64,000 bases of DNA from JAJZXY01 sp046706185. GTDB taxonomy: Archaea > Thermoplasmatota > Thermoplasmata > Sysuiplasmatales > Sysuiplasmataceae. The stretch spans positions 1 to 64,000 of the forward strand of contig JBJKPR010000034.1 in assembly GCA_046706185.1 (NCBI GenBank), written 5' to 3'. The position numbers and the translations under genes were made by a program. This document shows, one piece after another, positions 27,697-36,643 of the stretch. The notes beneath the pieces were generated by a model. It did no database searches. It saw only the letters and a program-made list of their open reading frames with translations, and was not told where the DNA came from. Every line of letters starts with the position of its first letter. Position 1 is the first letter of the stretch.

Positions 27697-28944
27697 ATGA
27701 ATAGCGATAAAACGGATCTCTGGCTCATGTTTGTGTCCAGAGGGGCGAGGAGTTTTGCCGCAGGAATACTCATCGTCATCGTAAGCCTCTACTACAAAGC
27801 ACTATTCCACTCAGTTGTTCCCATCGGTTTTCTGTTTGGCGCGGGGGCACTGGGAGTTCCGGTCATTTCATATGCCGCTGGTAGATACGCGGACAGGTTT
27901 GGGCGCAAGAGACTGCTGCTGCTCACCATTTCTCTGCTTCCTATAGCAGTGGCAATGCTTCTTGTCACGACAAATTACTACCTGCTGATGCTCTCTGCAA
28001 CAATCGGGGGATTTGGGGTTGCTGGCGCAATTGTCGGCGGCGGAGTGGGAGCATCCGCCGCTCCGATGCAGATCGCGCTGCTTGCAGAGAAGACAAACCT
28101 GAACAACAGGACGATGATCTTCTCACTCTTCCAGATAATGTCGAGCATCACTGCTTCTGCGGGTGCTGCATCGGCAAGCCTGGCCAATTTCCACAGCCTG
28201 TTCGATGTGGCGCTTGTACTGTCCACCGCATCGTTCTTCATCGCGCTTCCCATAAGCGAGAGTTTCAGGCCACAATCAAGCAAGCAGGAGGTGCACAGCG
28301 GAAGGCCGGAAAGAAGGGAGAGAACACGGGCCGAAAGAGAGAACATGAAGACGATAAACAAGTTTGTCATGACAGGTGTCGTGAATGGAGCCTCTCAGGG
28401 CTTCATACTGCCGTTCCTCCCAATCATTCTTCAGAGCAACATGGACATGAGCACTGGAACAATCGGGTACCTTTTTGCTGCAGGCGGCCTTATCAGCGCA
28501 TTCCTGATGTTCGCCACTCCATACCTGACAAAGAAGCTCGGCTTCGTCAGGTTCATCATATCGACCAGGTCAGTTTCGTCCGTCTTCCTCATATACTTCC
28601 CGTTCGCATCGAGCGCAATTACAGCATCGATTGCCTACGTCGTATTTTCGGCATCGAGGACAATCTCTCTACCCGCCCAGTCATCTCTCATGATGAGCCT
28701 TGTAGATGAGAAAACAAGGGCATATGCCACTGGAACAAACCAGTCTGCGAGACTCCTTCCGTCCGCTGCCGCATCATCATCTTCCGGGGGATTACTCGAA
28801 TTCTTCAGCTACGTAGTGCCGTTTGAAATCGCATTCGCGCTGAATGTGGTAAACATCTATCTCTATCACAAGTTTTTTGGAAAGATGCCGACAGCCAACA
28901 GTACGGCTTCAGTCATCCCAGAGACCGAGACAGAAAGGCTGTAG
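27697..28944 (+). CDS. MFS transporter, unassigned branch
   Basis: A 415-residue major facilitator with loop signature GRYADRFGRKRLLLL near residue 65 and a charged central loop (SKQEVHSGRPERRERTRAER) between the two halves. The second half includes GFILPFLPIILQSNMDMSTG. The ATG at 27697 is preceded by GGAAGTA. It shows closest resemblance in style to drug or multi-solute efflux carriers, but specificity cannot be read. It lies 209 bases after another MFS gene. Confidence 0.8.
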   Translation: MNSDKTDLWLMFVSRGARSFAAGILIVIVSLYYKALFHSVVPIGFLFGAGALGVPVISYAAGRYADRFGRKRLLLLTISLLPIAVAMLLVTTNYYLLMLSATIGGFGVAGAIVGGGVGASAAPMQIALLAEKTNLNNRTMIFSLFQIMSSITASAGAASASLANFHSLFDVALVLSTASFFIALPISESFRPQSSKQEVHSGRPERRERTRAERENMKTINKFVMTGVVNGASQGFILPFLPIILQSNMDMSTGTIGYLFAAGGLISAFLMFATPYLTKKLGFVRFIISTRSVSSVFLIYFPFASSAITASIAYVVFSASRTISLPAQSSLMMSLVDEKTRAYATGTNQSARLLPSAAASSSSGGLLEFFSYVVPFEIAFALNVVNIYLYHKFFGKMPTANSTASVIPETETERL

Positions 28945-28950
28945 TCGCTC

Positions 28951-29238
28951 TTGCCCGGTGCAAAAGGGGGTGAATGTGCATACCTGCCTGTGCTGTCGCC
29001 AGCAAACAAGCAGCATCAATATCTGCAGCCCTTTTCATTTGTGAATGAAGGTGACTGCACCGTTATTCTCCTTGGCAGCGCTCGCGACAGCGCTCTCTTG
29101 CGTTCGGATAGTATCGGTCCAGGTGAGATGGCATTACACCGCTGTAAGGACAAGAAGGAGTGGTCATTCGGGACACGAAACTTCGAACTGCAAAAAGGGG
29201 AGTGCTTAACAGGGGATTCGATAATTCTAGCGCAGTGA
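28951..29238 (+). CDS. Possible small hypothetical protein
   Basis: An open frame of 95 codons beginning TTG six bases after the stop of the MFS gene, with no clear ribosome-binding site. The second half (NEGDCTVILLGSARDSALL, then GPGEMALHRCKDKKEW) has protein-like composition but no recognised motif. It overlaps the end of the convergent YbjQ-like gene by 12 bases. It may be a real coupled gene or chance coding. Confidence 0.3.
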   Translation: MPGAKGGECAYLPVLSPANKQHQYLQPFSFVNEGDCTVILLGSARDSALLRSDSIGPGEMALHRCKDKKEWSFGTRNFELQKGECLTGDSIILAQ

Positions 29239-29634
29239 CACGCCCTGCGGCGTTGTGGTATCGGGTTCTACCACCACAGCAGTTCCGAAAGCAAGAACTT
29301 CAGTCATCACGGAACCTATTTCAGATGTGTCAAAGCCCAGCGAGAGTACCGCGTTTGCACCCAGTCCTTTGGCATGCTCGCACAGGCGCTCAATCGCCTG
29401 ATGACGTACCTGGGCCAGCAGGTTGGTGTATACCTTTATTTCACCGCCGCCCCAGCTCCTGAAGAATGCCCATATATTCTGGCCAAGGCCCCGTGAACGC
29501 ACTATGAGCCCGAATGTGTTGCCAATAACTCTTGTCACGCGGTACCCTGGAACATAAGGGGTGGTGACAACCATCAAGTCTGAAGGAGGCTCGTAAAGGG
29601 CACTGGTATCAACATCTGCTGAGTTGTCCGTCAT
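29227..29634 (-). CDS. YbjQ/UPF0145 family protein
   Basis: A 135-residue protein of the YbjQ (heavy-metal-binding-domain) family, normally forming a pentameric barrel. Family segments are VVTTPYVPGYRVTRVIGNTF, a stretch with LVRSRGLG-like sequence (IVRSRGLGQN) and the closing AKGLGANAVLSLGFD. Role unknown in all organisms. The ATG at 29634 (MTDNSADVD) lies 26 bases after the centre of TTTATAT on the minus strand, so the message is probably leaderless; the ATG at 29649 would lie too close to the TATA box. Confidence 0.82.
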   Translation of the reverse strand: MTDNSADVDTSALYEPPSDLMVVTTPYVPGYRVTRVIGNTFGLIVRSRGLGQNIWAFFRSWGGGEIKVYTNLLAQVRHQAIERLCEHAKGLGANAVLSLGFDTSEIGSVMTEVLAFGTAVVVEPDTTTPQGVSLR

Positions 29635-29656
29635 TGGACGTTGTACCATCGCTGAA

Positions 29657-29663
29657 ATATAAA
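29657..29663 (-). promoter_or_regulatory. TATA box of the YbjQ-like gene
   Basis: TTTATAT on the minus strand, centred 26 bases before the ATG at 29634; the message would be leaderless. The stretch beyond it, 29664-30160, holds no supported gene. A minus-strand frame of 60 codons at 29734-29916 has protein-like composition but no start signal or known motif. Confidence 0.55.
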
Positions 29664-30218
29664 CATGCGTGCAGTCTCAATAACAGGCGGGTTGCTCGTC
29701 TGCCAAGATCTCCCTTTAATTTGCCAGGACCGCTCAAACCAACCGGGTACAATGCACCCCAGCATGTAACTGGGCATCATGTAAATTGATTGGCCCGTCA
29801 ACGCCTTCAAGGATGTCAGACAGTTCCGAACCTGCACTTACAATACCAGTCCCGGACCGTGCAATCACCCTCATAATTCGTACTGAAACAGGCATTGAAT
29901 TCATCCCGGTCATCACTGCTTCTAATCAACAACCGCCGGACCGGATCCATGGGACTCTTTACGCCTTGACGAGGACGCCAGGACCCAGTTACTGGCTTTC
30001 ATGTGGCCCTGCCAAGTCCTCCGATCCTCAGGTTGTAGCCATTCTCAACTCTAATGGTGCCCTGTGAGCTGCTTTTTCAGAACTGACAGTGTCTCTAACA
30101 GCTTAAATCAGGATGGTAAGAGAACGCCAATCCATTAATAGATTCCATACACCGTCCGTTAATACTTATACGGTAAATTTCTAGATAATAATGTGGAATT
30201 TAGAGAAGGGAGGAATGA

Positions 30219-31085
30219 ATGGCTGGACCAAATTCAACAAAAGTCGGCAAATTGAAGTCACCAGGCGAACCACCTTTTCGGCTGGATTCGATATTGGAAT
30301 TGGCATGGGGACTGACTCTGAATTTCTCTCACGAGGACAAAGAGAAAGAGGTAGGCAAATCTTTACTGGATTATTTTGAGAAAACTGTTGAACAATACAA
30401 GGCAGGGTCGAAAGAAAGAGCTTACCTGAATGACGTGAGAGCTGCCCTGACTGGCTATCTGAGAACTTATGGTTTAGAACGAGATGCCTTTGTAGACCAG
30501 CTTGATGAATACAAGGAAGTGAAGGAGGCAAGAATCAAAGTGTACACCGACATTGGATCGCTCAGCTCGGTTTCCAAAGAAAGCGCCGTTGTAAAGCTAG
30601 CTTCATTTGTCGGAATAGGAAGCGCCTCCACAGCCATTGCCACATTCTTCAACGCTGAGCCTACACCCGGCTTGCCATTCAATCTGCTCGCAGCGCTCTT
30701 GGGGGGCATAACTGGATTGTTTCTGGTCAGCTCGCTTTTTCGTCTATTGGCACCGCGCCTTATAGACAGAGCAGAGAGGCTTTGTTATCGTGACAAGACG
30801 GGCATATGGAGAAACATGGAGCGGCCTTTGTACCTGAAAGGTCTATCGAACCTGTACGAGGCAGTGACTCCCATAGTCAAGCTTCATTATGATGGTTACA
30901 GGGAGAGAGTACTTGACAATAAGGAGGAACTGTACAAGTTTCTGGACGCCCTGTTGCCTGCTAATGATCTGTATCAATTGTTCTACAAGGATGCACGTCC
31001 ATTCTGGTGGAGACGCATTGCAACATTCCTGCGGACAAAAGCCGCAGGAAAAAGAACAACCTCTGGTCTAAGGAAAGGCGTTTGA
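30219..31085 (+). CDS. Hypothetical protein with a central membrane hairpin
   Basis: A 288-residue protein not recognised. An N-terminal charged, mostly helical region (residues 25-120, e.g. FSHEDKEKEVGKSLLDYFEK) precedes two adjacent hydrophobic segments (about residues 125-175: VVKLASFVGIGSASTAIATF and LLAALLGGITGLFLVSSLF), then a second charged region ending in basic residues (RRIATFLRTKAAGKR). Both ends would face the same side of the membrane. AAGGGAGGA lies right before the start. Its own TATA box may be TTATACGG near 30166. It stands alone, and function cannot be inferred. Confidence 0.65.
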   Translation: MAGPNSTKVGKLKSPGEPPFRLDSILELAWGLTLNFSHEDKEKEVGKSLLDYFEKTVEQYKAGSKERAYLNDVRAALTGYLRTYGLERDAFVDQLDEYKEVKEARIKVYTDIGSLSSVSKESAVVKLASFVGIGSASTAIATFFNAEPTPGLPFNLLAALLGGITGLFLVSSLFRLLAPRLIDRAERLCYRDKTGIWRNMERPLYLKGLSNLYEAVTPIVKLHYDGYRERVLDNKEELYKFLDALLPANDLYQLFYKDARPFWWRRIATFLRTKAAGKRTTSGLRKGV

Positions 31086-31270
31086 ACTCTGCGTCTAGCC
31101 TACCCGTAGTCCAGAGATGCTTGGTGGAAAGGCACTACCGTGCCAACATCCAGTTAATATGCTGCGCGATATGTTATTACTAGCGTTCTGACGATGTCCT
31201 CGATGGTAGCAGAAGGAGCTGAAGCCCTCAACTCCATCGAACAAGTATCGTGCGGTACGCTCAATCGAAA

Positions 31271-31295
31271 CGGCATATTAGCCGCCTTTTTTTTT
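31271..31295 (+). terminator. Short hairpin with nine-T run
   Basis: CGGC and GCCG pair around ATATTA and are followed by two C and then nine T (31287-31295). This looks like an intrinsic-type terminator; poly-T alone is enough in many archaea. It lies 186 bases after the hypothetical gene and just ahead of the convergent SDR gene. Confidence 0.55.
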
Positions 31296-31324
31296 GAATC
31301 ACATTGATCAAGCAGTTCTGACTA

Positions 31325-32101
31325 TCAGAGGAAATATCTCCCGGAATCTACAACAATGGTCTGGCCGGTGATGTAGTCACTTGCCTCCGACAGCAGAAAT
31401 GCAAGTGTGCCTATAACGCCCTCTGGGGGCGTTATTCTTTTCAAGGAAGACTCAGATGCCAGCTTGTCCATGTAAGAATCCGGGAGCCTTTCCAGACTTG
31501 CTTCTGTTGGCAATATACCGGGGGAAACACAATTGACCTGGATATTATCACCGCCAAGTTCCCTGGCCAGAGCTCTCGTGAGCCCCACAACTGCTGCTTT
31601 GGATGTAATGTAGTGCATTATTTGAGGAGTGCCGGAGAGGACAGTGGTTGAGGATATGTTGATTATCTTGCCCCTTTTACTCTTGATCATGTAGGGCGCC
31701 ACACCCTTTGACATTAACCAGCTGCCCTTAACGTTGACCGCCATCGAATCATCCCACTCTTTCTCCGTCAGGTCAAACAGGCTGGTATGCTTGAGCCCCC
31801 TGTATATTGCCGCAATGTTGAGCAGGCCATCTATTCTGCCAAACTCCTTGTTGACTGATTCTGCGAAAGACTTCACGTCATCGAAATTGCAGACGTCCCC
31901 CTTCATGTGAACAACTTTGTTTTCCATACCTTTCTCGGACATGATCGCCTTTGCCACTTTCTCGACATCCGGGTGCATATCAAAGAGGCCAAGTTTGACG
32001 CCATTATCCGCAAGCTCTTTCGCGCATTTACTTCCAAGTCCACCGGCCGCGCCTGTGATGACGACAACTTTTTCTTCCAAATCACTGAAACGAGTACTCA
32101 T
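31325..32101 (-). CDS. Short-chain dehydrogenase/reductase
   Basis: A 258-residue classical SDR. The cofactor motif is TGAAGGLG at residue 16, the structural NIAA follows at about 90, the active-site Ser is in INISSTTVL and the Tyr/Lys pair in YITSKAA. The loop after the first strand reads FDMHP, which favours NAD(H). The C-terminal GQTIVVDSG is typical. It would oxidise a sugar, hydroxyacid or alcohol. The ATG at 32101 lies 27 bases from the minus-strand TATA box, and the neighbouring MHS carrier is divergent, so the two may share regulation. Confidence 0.88.
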   Translation of the reverse strand: MSTRFSDLEEKVVVITGAAGGLGSKCAKELADNGVKLGLFDMHPDVEKVAKAIMSEKGMENKVVHMKGDVCNFDDVKSFAESVNKEFGRIDGLLNIAAIYRGLKHTSLFDLTEKEWDDSMAVNVKGSWLMSKGVAPYMIKSKRGKIINISSTTVLSGTPQIMHYITSKAAVVGLTRALARELGGDNIQVNCVSPGILPTEASLERLPDSYMDKLASESSLKRITPPEGVIGTLAFLLSEASDYITGQTIVVDSGRYFL

Positions 32102-32124
32102 CAGAAATCGTATGAACTGTGAAG

Positions 32125-32132
32125 ATTTTAAT
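32125..32132 (-). promoter_or_regulatory. TATA box of the SDR gene
   Basis: AATTAAAA on the minus strand is centred 27-28 bases before the ATG at 32101, so the SDR message is probably leaderless. The 383-base gap to 32484 carries only this promoter and the opposing one at 32454-32460; no gene is seen in it. Confidence 0.55.
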
Positions 32133-32453
32133 TCTTGCGAGAGCTTATAATTCTATCGTCATATCGTTTAGGGTGAGTGACAAAGAACAAACTCATCTGG
32201 AATGAGGAAACAGATACTATTCGGTTTACTAAACTGCAAATGGTAGAGCAGAACAGTGAACGGAATCGCTGCTGGCACGGAAGAAGATCTGTAAATGTTC
32301 AATAAGTTGAAAGAGAGGCACATGAACAATACAAAGGGCGCTTGACGCAACTAACTGAGACACGGATACAGACACCCACTCCGGTTTCTGAACGGTTTTC
32401 CAATCACCCGCAACAAGATTTTACGAATTTCTCGATTTCTATATTGCACTAGC

Positions 32454-32460
32454 TTTATAT
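32454..32460 (+). promoter_or_regulatory. TATA box of the MHS carrier gene
   Basis: TTTATAT centred 28 bases before the ATG at 32485. This decides the start between a GTG at 32479 and that ATG. Confidence 0.6.
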
Positions 32461-32484
32461 GTCGTCGCGTGCTACGGGGTGGCT

Positions 32485-33831
32485 ATGGCTGCCGGTCATA
32501 GGAGAGGGTTTGCCTCGGCCATAGCCGGGGGAGTAATTGGTTCTTATTTCAACCTCTTCGACTTCCTGATTGCAAGCTTTGCAGCGTCTTTAGTATGGCC
32601 TGTTATATTCTTCAAAGGATTCTCGCCGTCAGCTGCACTTGCATATTCCACCCTATCATTCGCTCTTCCCTTCGTGGTCAGGCCATTTGGCGCACTCGTG
32701 TGGGGTCATTTCGGCGATAGAATCGGCAGGAGGACGGGGCTCATGTGGACAATGGTCCTTTGCGGCATAAGCTCCTTGGGAATAGCATTGCTCCCCGGCT
32801 ATTCAGCTATAGGTTTGTCTGCGCCAATTTTGCTGTTGATACTCAGGTTGTTGTCTGGTTTCAGTTTGGGCGGGGAACTCGGAAATGCATTTTCATATGT
32901 TGGTGAGATCAAATCTCGTTTTAGAGTACTCTTTACAGGATTTAACCAAACGATAACCACGCTTGCCATAGCTTCAGGTTCTTTCTTGTTTGCAGCCATC
33001 GCATTCCTAATGCCTAGGGCAGCTTTCGTGGATTACGGCTGGAGATTTGCTTTTGTGGCCGGCTTCGTAGTGGCCATTATAGGATTGGTGATACGGTTCA
33101 GGCTCATAGAATCACCAGAGTTTTTGAGGTTACAGAAAAAGAAGGAAACGGAGAGAGTGCCAATAGCCGGGCTACTCAAAGAAAGATGGGGATCAGTGGT
33201 CTTGCTCTCCATCGCGGCATTCCCCTCAAACGCATGGGGAAGCGCGATAGTGACACCACTGTCCATCGAATACCTGGCAGCACTTCACGTCAACACCACT
33301 TTTGTTACCTCTAATATAGCTTTGACCGCGGCTTTGTCATTCATACCTGCTGTCATAATCGGAGTAATTGCAAGCTACAAGGGAAAGAGAAAGTTATTCT
33401 GGTTGGGAGGTTATGCAATTTCCGCCATTATGGTCTTTCCATACTTCATGATCATACATACAGGCAATACAATGTTGATCACACTTTCCCTATTCGTTTG
33501 GTTTTCATTGAGCATGCTGGCTCCAGCTGTCCAACCAAGTGCCATGGTCGATTTATTTCCCACAAAGTACAGGAGTTCGGCAACCGGTTTGATAAGCGGA
33601 CTTACTACAACCATACTGGGGCTCTTCCTGATATTCGTTGAGACCCCATTGACCGCCGCTCTGGGTCCTGTGAAGGCGGTGCCCTACATTGCTCTGGCCT
33701 ACATCATTCTCGTAGTTGTTGCGCTGGTCATTTCTGCCTTATATCTGCGCGGTCCACGCAATGTGGATTTGCTGGATACAACATCTGCCACTGAAACAAT
33801 CTCATCGATTGCCGATGGTGTGGAAGGGTAG
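32485..33831 (+). CDS. MFS metabolite:H+ symporter (MHS type)
   Basis: A 448-residue carrier. The loop 2-3 signature WGHFGDRIGRRTGLMW and the preceding ALPFVVRPFGALV are typical of MHS symporters for mono- and dicarboxylates. The helix 4-5 region GFSLGGELGNAFSYVGE is likewise standard, and ESPEFLRLQKKKETERV forms the central loop. The genes on either side of it (SDR, amidohydrolase, epimerase and alcohol dehydrogenase) suggest uptake of a sugar acid or related acid, but substrate is not provable. Confidence 0.83.
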   Translation: MAAGHRRGFASAIAGGVIGSYFNLFDFLIASFAASLVWPVIFFKGFSPSAALAYSTLSFALPFVVRPFGALVWGHFGDRIGRRTGLMWTMVLCGISSLGIALLPGYSAIGLSAPILLLILRLLSGFSLGGELGNAFSYVGEIKSRFRVLFTGFNQTITTLAIASGSFLFAAIAFLMPRAAFVDYGWRFAFVAGFVVAIIGLVIRFRLIESPEFLRLQKKKETERVPIAGLLKERWGSVVLLSIAAFPSNAWGSAIVTPLSIEYLAALHVNTTFVTSNIALTAALSFIPAVIIGVIASYKGKRKLFWLGGYAISAIMVFPYFMIIHTGNTMLITLSLFVWFSLSMLAPAVQPSAMVDLFPTKYRSSATGLISGLTTTILGLFLIFVETPLTAALGPVKAVPYIALAYIILVVVALVISALYLRGPRNVDLLDTTSATETISSIADGVEG

Positions 33832-34197
33832 ACACAGCGACTGGACGCCGTCATGAAGAATTGAATTTGATCTCATTGAGCCAGAATTTCTGTACGTCGC
33901 TGTCCTGGTGAAAAAATGGTGGGCAATGTATCGTTTCATCCTGCATGGAAATGAGTGTCTATCACCGGGTTTCATTCGGAACTGCACTAATCACTCAATC
34001 CAGAGTAGAGGCTCACTTGTCTGAGCATCGGGGCACTAACTCAAAGTGGTCGTTATAATAGGATCGGAAATTTCGGAGGACGGTTAAGGAGATTCTTCAT
34101 AGGTTCGCCCGGTTCTCAGTCTATGCCCTGCCATGACAGCAAGGTGTCGAATAGTCTGGAGTGTGTCCTGATGGTTGGTCCGGACTCAGGAAAGCAA
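33832..34197. other. Gene-free gap between convergent genes
   Basis: The 366 bases between the MHS carrier and the convergent amidohydrolase gene have only short shadows in all frames. Nothing with a motif is visible. Confidence 0.4.
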
Positions 34198-35040
34198 TCA
34201 TTGCCGCAAGAGTCTCTTCATATTGCCGCCCAAAATAAGTTCCTTTTCCTCATCCTTAAGGCCCGCTCCACGGATTATGCTCAGGCTCGTTTCGATACAC
34301 TTTGGCCAAGTCTTGCCCCGCCAATCACTCCCAAATATCACTCTCTCAGGGCCGATACGGGAATCACCGACGAATCTGCACAGGAGTTTTTTCCAGGCTT
34401 CAAAAACTTCATTATCGACCGAGGCCACAGGTTCCGAAGTAGTAAGATAGACGTTTTCGTTTTTCCTGGCGACAATCCTTGCTGTATCGCAGTATGGAGG
34501 AAAGACACCCCCCGAATGATTCATCAGGATAGGCACCTCTGGATATTCTATTGCGATGTCGTCGATCAAAACCGGGTCGACAGACCTCAGTGGCTTAGCC
34601 ACCAACGGAGGGGCGACATGAAATTCTATTGGATACTTGTACTTAGCCAATAAGTCCAAAACGGGCCCCAGGGTTTTTACAATCTGATTTGGATCTGTTT
34701 CGCCCAATTCATGAAACGCCATTTCCCCAACTCCCTTTACCCATTGTGACCGTTGAAAGATATTCGCAATCGACTCGGCAGCTTCTTGCCCGCCCTGATA
34801 CTTCAGCTTATCTAATTCGTACGAGAAACGACAGAATGCCACAAAACGAGTCGGATGACGTTTTGCAAGTTCTTCCACTCGCTTGAAGGCAACATCGCAG
34901 TCGGGCAACGGACTCGGCATTATACATGCTTTCTCAACCCCGAGGGAATCCATCTGTCTAAGGAGATTGTCTGAATGATCTTCAACAGCACCATTGTTCT
35001 TGCTCACTACCAAAGGATGGGTTTCAGAATCGATTATCAT
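34198..35040 (-). CDS. Amidohydrolase-2 family hydrolase
   Basis: A 280-residue TIM-barrel amidohydrolase. The N-terminal MIIDSETHPLV has the DxExH form of the metal site; later ligands are the His in IEFHVAPP, LMNHSGG and the Asp in FGSDWRG. Relatives act as lactonases, decarboxylases or hydrolases on organic acids. It is unlike the amidohydrolase at 3287-4243 in sequence. Leaderless start: a minus-strand TATA box at 35066-35073 is about 29 bases away. It may form a catabolic set with the epimerase, alcohol dehydrogenase and SDR around it. Confidence 0.82.
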   Translation of the reverse strand: MIIDSETHPLVVSKNNGAVEDHSDNLLRQMDSLGVEKACIMPSPLPDCDVAFKRVEELAKRHPTRFVAFCRFSYELDKLKYQGGQEAAESIANIFQRSQWVKGVGEMAFHELGETDPNQIVKTLGPVLDLLAKYKYPIEFHVAPPLVAKPLRSVDPVLIDDIAIEYPEVPILMNHSGGVFPPYCDTARIVARKNENVYLTTSEPVASVDNEVFEAWKKLLCRFVGDSRIGPERVIFGSDWRGKTWPKCIETSLSIIRGAGLKDEEKELILGGNMKRLLRQ

Positions 35041-35065
35041 TTACCTGCGGCTCCATCTGAAATAG

Positions 35066-35073
35066 TTTATTTA
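35066..35073 (-). promoter_or_regulatory. TATA box of the second amidohydrolase gene
   Basis: TAAATAAA on the minus strand, about 29 bases before the ATG at 35040. The remainder of the 312-base gap up to 35352 shows no gene. Confidence 0.5.
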
Positions 35074-35352
35074 AGCTTGTTGGGATAAAATTACGTTTGG
35101 ATCATACCTTCTCTTTTGAATCGCATTTGGTTATGGAGAATTCGCGGTCCTGCTTCGTAGCCGTGCTTGGCCCTCTGTGGTCATAGACCTCTTCAGGTAT
35201 CAAGCCTCCAATAGTTGAGCGAATCCCCGTGCCGCTATGGTAGTGGAATGCCTTCTCACTGATACGCATGCAGTCCGGTCTAATGCGCCTGTTGATGTTC
35301 TGATTTACGCAGATGGGCCGGGCAACTCTGGAACTCCAATCCATCAGGTCAA

Positions 35353-36360
35353 TCAGACCGAATGATCCAGACCAACGGAAGCTACCGTCTTTTCATAGTC
35401 CGCCACGCCATCTGCCAAGTTGAATGCAGGCTGGTAGCCAATTTCCTCACGTGCTCTTGAGATGTCTATGAGCCCGTAGCTCAATTCTCCGGCGCTCGCT
35501 ACATCCACCAGACCAGGTCCCACAGTGATATCCGCGCCGGGGTGTCTTTTTCTTACTATTTCTGCAACGTCCTTAAGGGTATGAAGCTCTCCGCTGCCGA
35601 TGTTGTAGGCTGTGCTCAATTTGCCGTTGCTTTTGTACGCAAGGTAGATCGCTCTTCCGAGGTCACCATTGTACACATAGTCGTTTTTCTGATCGCCGCC
35701 TGCCTTTATTGCCAGCGATCGATTGAAAATCCCCGCTTCGATTATCTTGCTGATACCAGACGCCACCCCATGCCTGGTCATCTTTCCAGGACCGTACGTG
35801 GATGCAAATCTGAAAGCTGCAAACTCAATTCCGTATTCCCGTTTGTACTGTTGCCCCAGCAATTCCGAGGCAGCCTTAGTAGCCCCGTAGAATGATGCCG
35901 GCCTGTATGGATGGTCTTCTCCAACCGGCTTGAAAGTCGGGTGCCCATATTCTCCCGTCAAATGACCAAGCGATGATTTCGAACTGGCATAGAGTACTCT
36001 TCTGACATCATGCTTCCTTGAATTCTCAAGCACGTTCAAAGTGCCGTCAACGTTAATGTGCCAGCCAACCTTCGGCTCGTTTTCACAGGTGGTTCCAAGC
36101 GCTGATGATAGGTGAACTATGGACGTAATATTGTTGTCTTCAATTACCTTTCCAAGCAGTTTCTCGTCCGTTACATCTCCCTCGACAAAGTCGAATTTGT
36201 CTTCCACGTTCCTGACAAGCGTCAGGTCCTTCCTTATGTCATACACAAGCGGTCTGACGCCTTCACTGATGAATTTCTTCAGGACAAACGAACCAATTGC
36301 CCCCAAAGCTCCTGTAATCAAAACGCCACTCCTGTTCCCTTCACCCGGACCCGCTGCCAT
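35353..36360 (-). CDS. NAD-dependent epimerase/dehydratase (extended SDR)
   Basis: A 335-residue extended SDR. The cofactor motif LITGALGAIGSFV is near residue 15, the acidic residue after the second strand is in YDIRKD, the catalytic Ser region is YASSKSSLG and the Tyr/Lys pair is in FYGATKAASE. GDQKNDYVYNGDLGRAI is the typical substrate-domain segment of UDP-sugar epimerases. Members act on nucleotide sugars, but sugar-acid and L-threonine dehydrogenases share the fold. AGGTG precedes the ATG and the TATA box is near 36396-36405. Its catabolic neighbours favour a sugar or sugar-acid role. Confidence 0.82.
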   Translation of the reverse strand: MAAGPGEGNRSGVLITGALGAIGSFVLKKFISEGVRPLVYDIRKDLTLVRNVEDKFDFVEGDVTDEKLLGKVIEDNNITSIVHLSSALGTTCENEPKVGWHINVDGTLNVLENSRKHDVRRVLYASSKSSLGHLTGEYGHPTFKPVGEDHPYRPASFYGATKAASELLGQQYKREYGIEFAAFRFASTYGPGKMTRHGVASGISKIIEAGIFNRSLAIKAGGDQKNDYVYNGDLGRAIYLAYKSNGKLSTAYNIGSGELHTLKDVAEIVRKRHPGADITVGPGLVDVASAGELSYGLIDISRAREEIGYQPAFNLADGVADYEKTVASVGLDHSV

Positions 36361-36613
36361 TCCAACACCTGAAGGGTGAGGGAAATCATCCGAACTATAT
36401 TTAAGTGTTCACGGCGACACGAAAAACTCACGTGGGGCACTTCTCAATGCGGTCTGTCAAAGTGATTCAGCGAAACATCTCACTAGCCGCAAGTCTGATG
36501 TCGACACACAGGTGCTACTCAAGACTTCAGACAGCATGTGCGCTTGATGATTATACTGGCAGAAGTCACGAATTGGCCGAAATTAGTTTGCTCCGAATCT
36601 CTGGTGCAACAAA

Positions 36614-36620
36614 CTTATAC
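36614..36620 (+). promoter_or_regulatory. TATA box of the zinc alcohol dehydrogenase gene
   Basis: CTTATAC centred 27 bases before the ATG at 36644, so the message is probably leaderless. The gap between the divergent epimerase and this gene (36361-36643) otherwise shows no gene. Confidence 0.55.
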
Positions 36621-36643
36621 TGCAACTCGTCATACGGCCCAGC

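Noticed and set aside
29734..29916. Minus-strand frame of 60 codons with plausible composition
   Set aside because: No start signal and no recognisable similarity to anything in the window.
30191..30379. Alternative frame at the start of the hypothetical gene
   Set aside because: Overlaps the longer frame that has a clear ribosome-binding site.
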